A stretch of 9,884 bases of DNA from JASFUX01 sp050050115 (lineage in GTDB: Bacteria > Pseudomonadota > Alphaproteobacteria > Caulobacterales > Maricaulaceae), in contig JASFUX010000122.1 of assembly GCA_050050115.1 (NCBI GenBank), positions 1 through 9,884 of the forward strand. Reading direction: 5' to 3'. The position numbers and the translations under genes were made by a program. The notes beneath the pieces were generated by a model. The model was not told the origin of the DNA. It did not search any database and saw nothing but the letters and a program-made list of their open reading frames with translations. Of the stretch, positions 6,136 through 9,884 are shown piece by piece. The first letter of the stretch is position 1. The number at the start of each line of letters is the position of its first letter.

Positions 6136-7302
6136 CTACGCCCGTCCCTGCGCTCTCTTGGCGCGCGGCGCGGACGGCGGGGCTTGGCTGTCGCGGACGT
6201 CGCCGATGCAAGTGCGGACCGCTTCGGCGATGCGCGCTGCGGCGGGGGCGTCGAGGTCTTCGTGGAAGGGCAGCCCTAAGACGTGCGTCGCCAGCCGGTG
6301 CGTGACCCGCGCGGCGACGTGGGGCGCATCGGCCCAGATGGGCATTTCATGGCACGGCGTCGCCCACCATCGCCGGGCCTCGATGTTGAACTCGCGGTCA
6401 AGCCGGTCGATGAGCGTCGGCGCCGGCGCGATCGTCTCGACGTTCCAGGTCGCGCTTTGCCAGCTCTCGCCCCATCCGGCTTGAAGCGAAACGCCGGAGA
6501 TCGGCGCGACCGCCGCGCGGCAGAGCCTGGCGAGGTGCGCCAGGCGCGCCGAACGCGTCTCCCACTGATCGAGCGCGGCGCAGCCGACGGCGGCGTGGTA
6601 CTCGCTCATCTTAGCGTTCATCGCGAAGGCGACGGCGACGCGCTCGTCGTCGAAGGAGAAATTCGTCAGCCGGCGGATCCAGGCGACGCCGTCCTCGTCG
6701 TCCCAGAGGACGAAGCCGCCCTCCCCGACGCCGAGGTCCTTGGTCGCATGCAGGCTGACGGCGGTCGGCACGCTCGAGAGCTTGACGGTCGAAAAGGCGG
6801 CCGCCGCGTCGATCGCGACGGCGACGCCGGTCTCGGCCTTGATCGCCGCCCAGGGCGCGGGATCGAGCGGCGCGCCGAACGGCGTCACGGGAACGCACGC
6901 GGCGACGGTCTCGCCGCGTGCGCGCAGCGCCTCGATCATCGCGCGCACGGCGCTGGGCGACAGGGCCCAGCTGTCCGCCTCCACGTCGAGGAAGTAGGGG
7001 CGCAGGCCCGCCATGACCGCCGCATGCACCGTCGCGGCGAAAGTGAAGGACGGCAGCAGGCACCAGCCGCCGGGCGCAGGGCGCTGCGCGAGAAGCGCCA
7101 GCGCGACGGCGCAGGTCCCGTTCGCCACGCCGATCACCGTGCGCTCGGACGGCCCATAGCGCCGCGCCAGCCGCCCTTCGAACTCGGTCAGCAGCGGACC
7201 GTTGTTGGAGTACCAGCGGTTCGCATCGATCGCGTCGAGGTAGGGAGAGATCGCGGCGCGGTCCGGAAGCCTGGGACGCATCACCGGCAGACGCGGCGGC
7301 AT
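6136..7302 (-). CDS. DegT/DnrJ/EryC1/StrS-family PLP-dependent aminotransferase
   Basis: The 388-residue protein has normal length for sugar aminotransferases. Visible family landmarks are WYSNNGPLLTEFE (30-42), VANGTCAVALAL (59-70), PSFTFAATVHAA (84-95), the PLP-pocket Asp165 (AIDAAAAF), the Schiff-base lysine K188 in HATKDLGVGEGG, and MNAKMSEYHAAVG (228-240). Family members transaminate keto-sugar nucleotides to amino sugars for O-antigen, capsule or glycoprotein glycans, and a few act on non-sugar substrates. The usual Glu-Asp before the Ala-Ala pair is Ile-Asp here. The C-terminus ends in a basic, proline-rich tail. GAGAGG lies 11 bases before the ATG at 7302, and Met8 is an alternative start. 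It is 145 bases downstream of the glycosyltransferase-radical SAM gene on the same strand, suggesting a shared role in making a modified glycan. Confidence 0.88.
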   Translation of the reverse strand: MPPRLPVMRPRLPDRAAISPYLDAIDANRWYSNNGPLLTEFEGRLARRYGPSERTVIGVANGTCAVALALLAQRPAPGGWCLLPSFTFAATVHAAVMAGLRPYFLDVEADSWALSPSAVRAMIEALRARGETVAACVPVTPFGAPLDPAPWAAIKAETGVAVAIDAAAAFSTVKLSSVPTAVSLHATKDLGVGEGGFVLWDDEDGVAWIRRLTNFSFDDERVAVAFAMNAKMSEYHAAVGCAALDQWETRSARLAHLARLCRAAVAPISGVSLQAGWGESWQSATWNVETIAPAPTLIDRLDREFNIEARRWWATPCHEMPIWADAPHVAARVTHRLATHVLGLPFHEDLDAPAAARIAEAVRTCIGDVRDSQAPPSAPRAKRAQGRA

Positions 7303-7380
7303 GATCGTGTTCGCCTCTCAAGGCGCGACGGCCAGAGCGGCCATCTGGGCAGCCTTCAAGGCTTCGCCGCTTCGATTAAC

Positions 7381-7402
7381 AAAAGGTAGCGGCGCCGGCC
7401 GC
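7381..7402 (-). terminator. Weak intrinsic terminator candidate after the fusion gene
   Basis: On the minus strand GCGGC-CGGC-GCCGC (7402-7389) forms a 5-bp stem with a 4-base loop, followed by TACC and then TTTTG. The stem is short and the T-tract starts 4 bases late, so termination would be partial at best. It lies in the 145-base gap between the fusion gene and the aminotransferase. The two could therefore be uncoupled or only partly co-transcribed. The rest of this gap holds no other recognisable feature. Confidence 0.3.
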
Positions 7403-7447
7403 GCTCGCGCTCCACGTGCTTCCCAAAGCGGTGGCCAGGTGAAGCGC

Positions 7448-9769
7448 TCAGAGAATCAACGAGCGCACCAGCCGGGAGCGGTCGACGCCGAGGTCGAGAA
7501 ACTGAGCATAGATCGCCGGGGTCGCCTGGGCGGCGGCGATCACAATCGGCAGATCACTGTCGAGCAGCGCCTGGGGCGGGTGGACTTCGCGGCCGAAGCG
7601 CCGCTTCCCGGCGCCGCCGGGCGTCGAGTCGACGAGAAAAGCCGCCTCGACGTCGCGGAAGAACGCCGTCCGGTCGAGCAGCCGGCTCGCCTGCCAGCCC
7701 GCGCCCCAGATCGCCACGGCGTCAAAAGCCGACGGATCGGCGATCGCCGTGCGCATGCCGATCGCCGCCAGCGCGCCGATGAGGCCGGCGCGCGCGCCCT
7801 CGTCGAGCTCGTCGAGACGCTGGCGCAGGAGATCGTCGAGATAGACGAGCCGGCAGCCGGCCGCATTGAGCATCCCGGAGAGCGCCGCGATCGAGACGAC
7901 CGCCTCTTCGGGCACGTCGTCTCGCTTGAAGTCGCAGCTGATCTGGAAGGTGCAGCCCAGCAGCCCGTGCTCGACCGCCGAGTCGACGAAGCCGCGCACC
8001 TCTTCAAGCGACTCGTTGCCCTCGGTGAAGATGTACTTGACCGTGACGCCCGCTTCGTTCGCCTCGGCGTAGGCGCGCAGGTTCTTGAGCACCCGCTCGC
8101 GCCGCGGCTTGCCGCGCAGACGCGCGAACACCTCGTCGCTGCCTGCGTCGACGCTGGTGGTCACGGTGACCCGGTCCTTGGCCAGCAGGTCGGCGACGAC
8201 CGGCGAGAAGGCGACTGCGTTCGTCAGCACGCGTTGCTTGACGCCCGGGAAGGCCTCGGCGAGGCGGGTGACCATGTCGCCAAAGCCCGGATCGGCCGTC
8301 GGTTCGCCGCCGCCCCAGACCACCCCGTCGCAACGATCGAGCGCGCCGTGCGTCGTCAGCTCGTCCAGGAAGCCGCCGACGTCGTACTTGGCGGTCTCTC
8401 CGCCGTAGTAGGTCTCGCTGCAATAGCTGCACTTCAAATTGCAGACCGAGTGGTGCTCCATCGACAGGTAGCGGATGTCGAGCGGCTCGAGCGCCGGCCA
8501 GGCCTTGAACTCGAGGAACGGGCAGCCGTCGCACGGGCTGGGCTCGCCGGCGTTGATCGCCCCGTGCAGCGCGCGCTTGGCTTCAACCAGCCGGCCATGG
8601 ATGAAAGCGCGGCCCGGCTCGGCCTTGGCGTCGAGCAGCACGACGTCGCCGCGCATCTCTCCGCCCACGAAGAAGCGCTTGCAGCAGGTGCGCACCTCGT
8701 CGTGTCGCAGGAACGCCGAGTGGTGCAAATCAAAGCAGCTCCAGCTCTTCGAAGCGATGTCGTCCATGAAGGCCGCCATGGCGACCGCCCTGCCCCGCGC
8801 ATCGAGCGCCGCATCGTCCATCACCGCGAACAGGTGCGAGGCGATCTGCTCGTAGACCGTCGGCCTCGCGCTGTCGGGCAGTGTGACACCGGCTTCGACC
8901 GCGCGCGCGTGAAGATGCGCGTAGAGATCGCCCGCTTCGTGAGGGCTTGCGCAGCGGCGATGGATCTCGCGCGCACGCGTGGCGACCACGCCGATCAGGC
9001 CCCGCGCATGATGCGGCGCGAGCGCGGGCCAAGTCTCGGGCTCCTGCGCCTTGATGAAGGCGGCCATCTCTTTAAAGGCGCGGAAGAAGCCGTCGATGTG
9101 GCGCGAGCTCACGGTCTCGACGATCGAGTCGGCGCGGGCGCGCTTCCAGTAGAGCGGCGCGTCGACGTAGTCGACCTTGCGCGCGCACGCATAGACCTTG
9201 AACTGAAAGTCGACGTCCTCGTGCAGACCTTCGGCGAAGCGCAGACTATTCTCTTCGATGAGGCTGCGGCGCACCGCGGAGAAGATCACCGAGCCGTCGG
9301 TGCGCAGCGCGAGGTAGTCGCGCAGGAGCGGCTCGCGACCGGCCGTCAGCCGCGCCGCGTCGCGCCGTCCGCCGCGGCGATCGAGGCTCGCGGCGTCTTC
9401 GGGATCGAACGCCCAGTTGAACGCGACGACGTCGGCGTCGGTATCGAGCTGCGCCGCCAGCGTCGCGAGCGCGTCGGGCGCAAGCCGGTCGTCGCTGTCG
9501 AGGAACAGCACCCAGTCGCCCGTCGCCGCGTCGAGCCCGGCGTTGCGCGCCGCGCCCGGCCCGCCATTGCGCGGAAGGCTCAGGACCCGCACCTCGTCCC
9601 GCCCTTCGGCCGCGGCGCGCGCGACCTGCAGGGTGTCGTCGCCAGACGCGTCGTCGATAACGATCAGCTCGACGTCGAGACCGCCGCTAAGCTGATCGAG
9701 CACGCTCGACATGCAGCCCGCCACGTAGGCGGCCGTTTCGTAAGCGGGAACAACGACGGAGATCTTCAC
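7448..9769 (-). CDS. Family 2 glycosyltransferase - radical SAM - Rossmann fusion protein
   Basis: One uninterrupted 773-residue frame carries three modules. Residues 1 to about 225 are a GT-A family 2 glycosyltransferase: ISVVVPAYETAAYV at the start, DDASGDDT (39-46), metal-binding DSDD (91-94) and acceptor-side HEDVDF (183-188). Residues about 340-430 are a linker with C345, C362, C363, C413 and C416 (TCCKRFF, CDGCPFLE). Residues about 430-660 are a radical SAM domain with the cluster motif C443-NLK-C447-SY-C450 and the SAM-binding GGGEPT (486-491). Residues 685-773 look like a Rossmann-type domain (IWGAGWQAS, then FLVDSTPGG, then LPIVIAAA), similar to C-terminal domains of some sugar C-methyltransferases. 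The start is GTG at 9769, with GGGAG 9 bases upstream. No membrane segments are seen, so it is probably cytoplasmic. Surface-glycan synthesis or modification is inferred; the reaction is unknown. Confidence 0.88.
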   Translation of the reverse strand: MKISVVVPAYETAAYVAGCMSSVLDQLSGGLDVELIVIDDASGDDTLQVARAAAEGRDEVRVLSLPRNGGPGAARNAGLDAATGDWVLFLDSDDRLAPDALATLAAQLDTDADVVAFNWAFDPEDAASLDRRGGRRDAARLTAGREPLLRDYLALRTDGSVIFSAVRRSLIEENSLRFAEGLHEDVDFQFKVYACARKVDYVDAPLYWKRARADSIVETVSSRHIDGFFRAFKEMAAFIKAQEPETWPALAPHHARGLIGVVATRAREIHRRCASPHEAGDLYAHLHARAVEAGVTLPDSARPTVYEQIASHLFAVMDDAALDARGRAVAMAAFMDDIASKSWSCFDLHHSAFLRHDEVRTCCKRFFVGGEMRGDVVLLDAKAEPGRAFIHGRLVEAKRALHGAINAGEPSPCDGCPFLEFKAWPALEPLDIRYLSMEHHSVCNLKCSYCSETYYGGETAKYDVGGFLDELTTHGALDRCDGVVWGGGEPTADPGFGDMVTRLAEAFPGVKQRVLTNAVAFSPVVADLLAKDRVTVTTSVDAGSDEVFARLRGKPRRERVLKNLRAYAEANEAGVTVKYIFTEGNESLEEVRGFVDSAVEHGLLGCTFQISCDFKRDDVPEEAVVSIAALSGMLNAAGCRLVYLDDLLRQRLDELDEGARAGLIGALAAIGMRTAIADPSAFDAVAIWGAGWQASRLLDRTAFFRDVEAAFLVDSTPGGAGKRRFGREVHPPQALLDSDLPIVIAAAQATPAIYAQFLDLGVDRSRLVRSLIL

Positions 9770-9884
9770 GCTGCGGCGCTCCCGGGCGTCGTCAGGCGCG
9801 GCGCGAATCGGCGCAGCATCGCGCCGACGAATTGGCCGCGAGGATCGCCCATTCCGCCGCTCTCACAACCATGCCGCCGCAGCG
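9766..9884 (-). CDS. Partial unidentified protein, C-terminal 38 residues
   Basis: Entering from the right edge, one minus-strand frame is open through GCESGGMGDPRGQFVGAM and ends LTTPGSAAA at TGA 9768-9766. That stop overlaps the GTG start of the fusion gene by four bases (GTGA). This is the same kind of coupled junction seen in the hydroxylase operon, and it supports both the coding status of this frame and the GTG start next to it. The fragment is too short to assign a family. It presumably belongs to the same glycan operon and precedes the fusion gene. Confidence 0.5.
   Translation of the reverse strand, partial: LRRHGCESGGMGDPRGQFVGAMLRRFAPRLTTPGSAAA

Noticed and set aside
5935..6279. 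Plus-strand frame starting MTAFGRGFNGVRRRR across the intergenic gap
   Set aside because: It overlaps the 3' end of the aminotransferase, is low in complexity (CGG runs) and has no ribosome binding site.
6283..7389. Plus-strand ORF of 368 codons opposite the aminotransferase
   Set aside because: It is a mirror frame of very Arg-rich composition without motifs. The minus-strand gene carries the PLP lysine and family landmarks.
1..9884. CRISPR arrays, tRNA or rRNA genes, insertion sequences
   Set aside because: No regularly spaced direct repeats, no cloverleaf or rRNA-like stretches, and no transposase motifs were seen on either strand.

Overview
The window is GC-rich chromosomal DNA. It has dense ORFs, stop/start overlaps of the ATGA and GTGA type, and gene families typical of an alphaproteobacterium. 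A Caulobacterales-like or related lineage is plausible, but no rRNA, tRNA or other marker gene is present to fix the taxonomy.

Left part (about 1-1900): a truncated minus-strand gene starts at 101 and leaves the window. It is followed by roughly 360 bases of non-coding DNA with a near-perfect 22-bp dyad (148-169), a smaller inverted repeat (231-244) and an extended -10 promoter candidate. Next, on the plus strand, is the 5' remnant of a secreted lipoprotein GH3 beta-glucosidase. It keeps a strong ribosome binding site, signal peptide and lipobox, but is broken by a one-base frameshift near 793 and loses GH3 similarity at about 916. A complete DeoR-family repressor (1067-1891) follows in the same frame as the shifted GH3 piece.

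Middle part (1937-5850, minus strand): a compact operon reads FAD subunit, 2Fe-2S subunit, molybdopterin subunit, MoaD/ThiS-like protein. The junctions are two 4-base overlaps and a 4-base gap. It encodes a three-subunit xanthine-dehydrogenase/aldehyde-oxidase-type molybdenum hydroxylase with the medium-small-large gene order of cox-type operons, but without the CO dehydrogenase active-site loop. Its substrate cannot be read from sequence. The small MoaD-like carrier probably uses a TTG start. The operon converges on the DeoR gene across a 45-base gap containing an imperfect hairpin.

Right part (6136-9884, minus strand): a DegT/DnrJ/EryC1/StrS-family aminotransferase lies downstream of a 773-residue fusion of a family 2 glycosyltransferase, a cysteine-rich linker, a radical SAM domain and a C-terminal Rossmann-like domain. 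The fusion's GTG start overlaps, by GTGA, the stop of a further reading frame that runs off the right edge. The set resembles a surface polysaccharide or glycan-modification locus. The fusion protein is the most interesting item here: one polypeptide may attach a sugar and carry out radical chemistry on it or on a partner glycan. Its function is inferred only.
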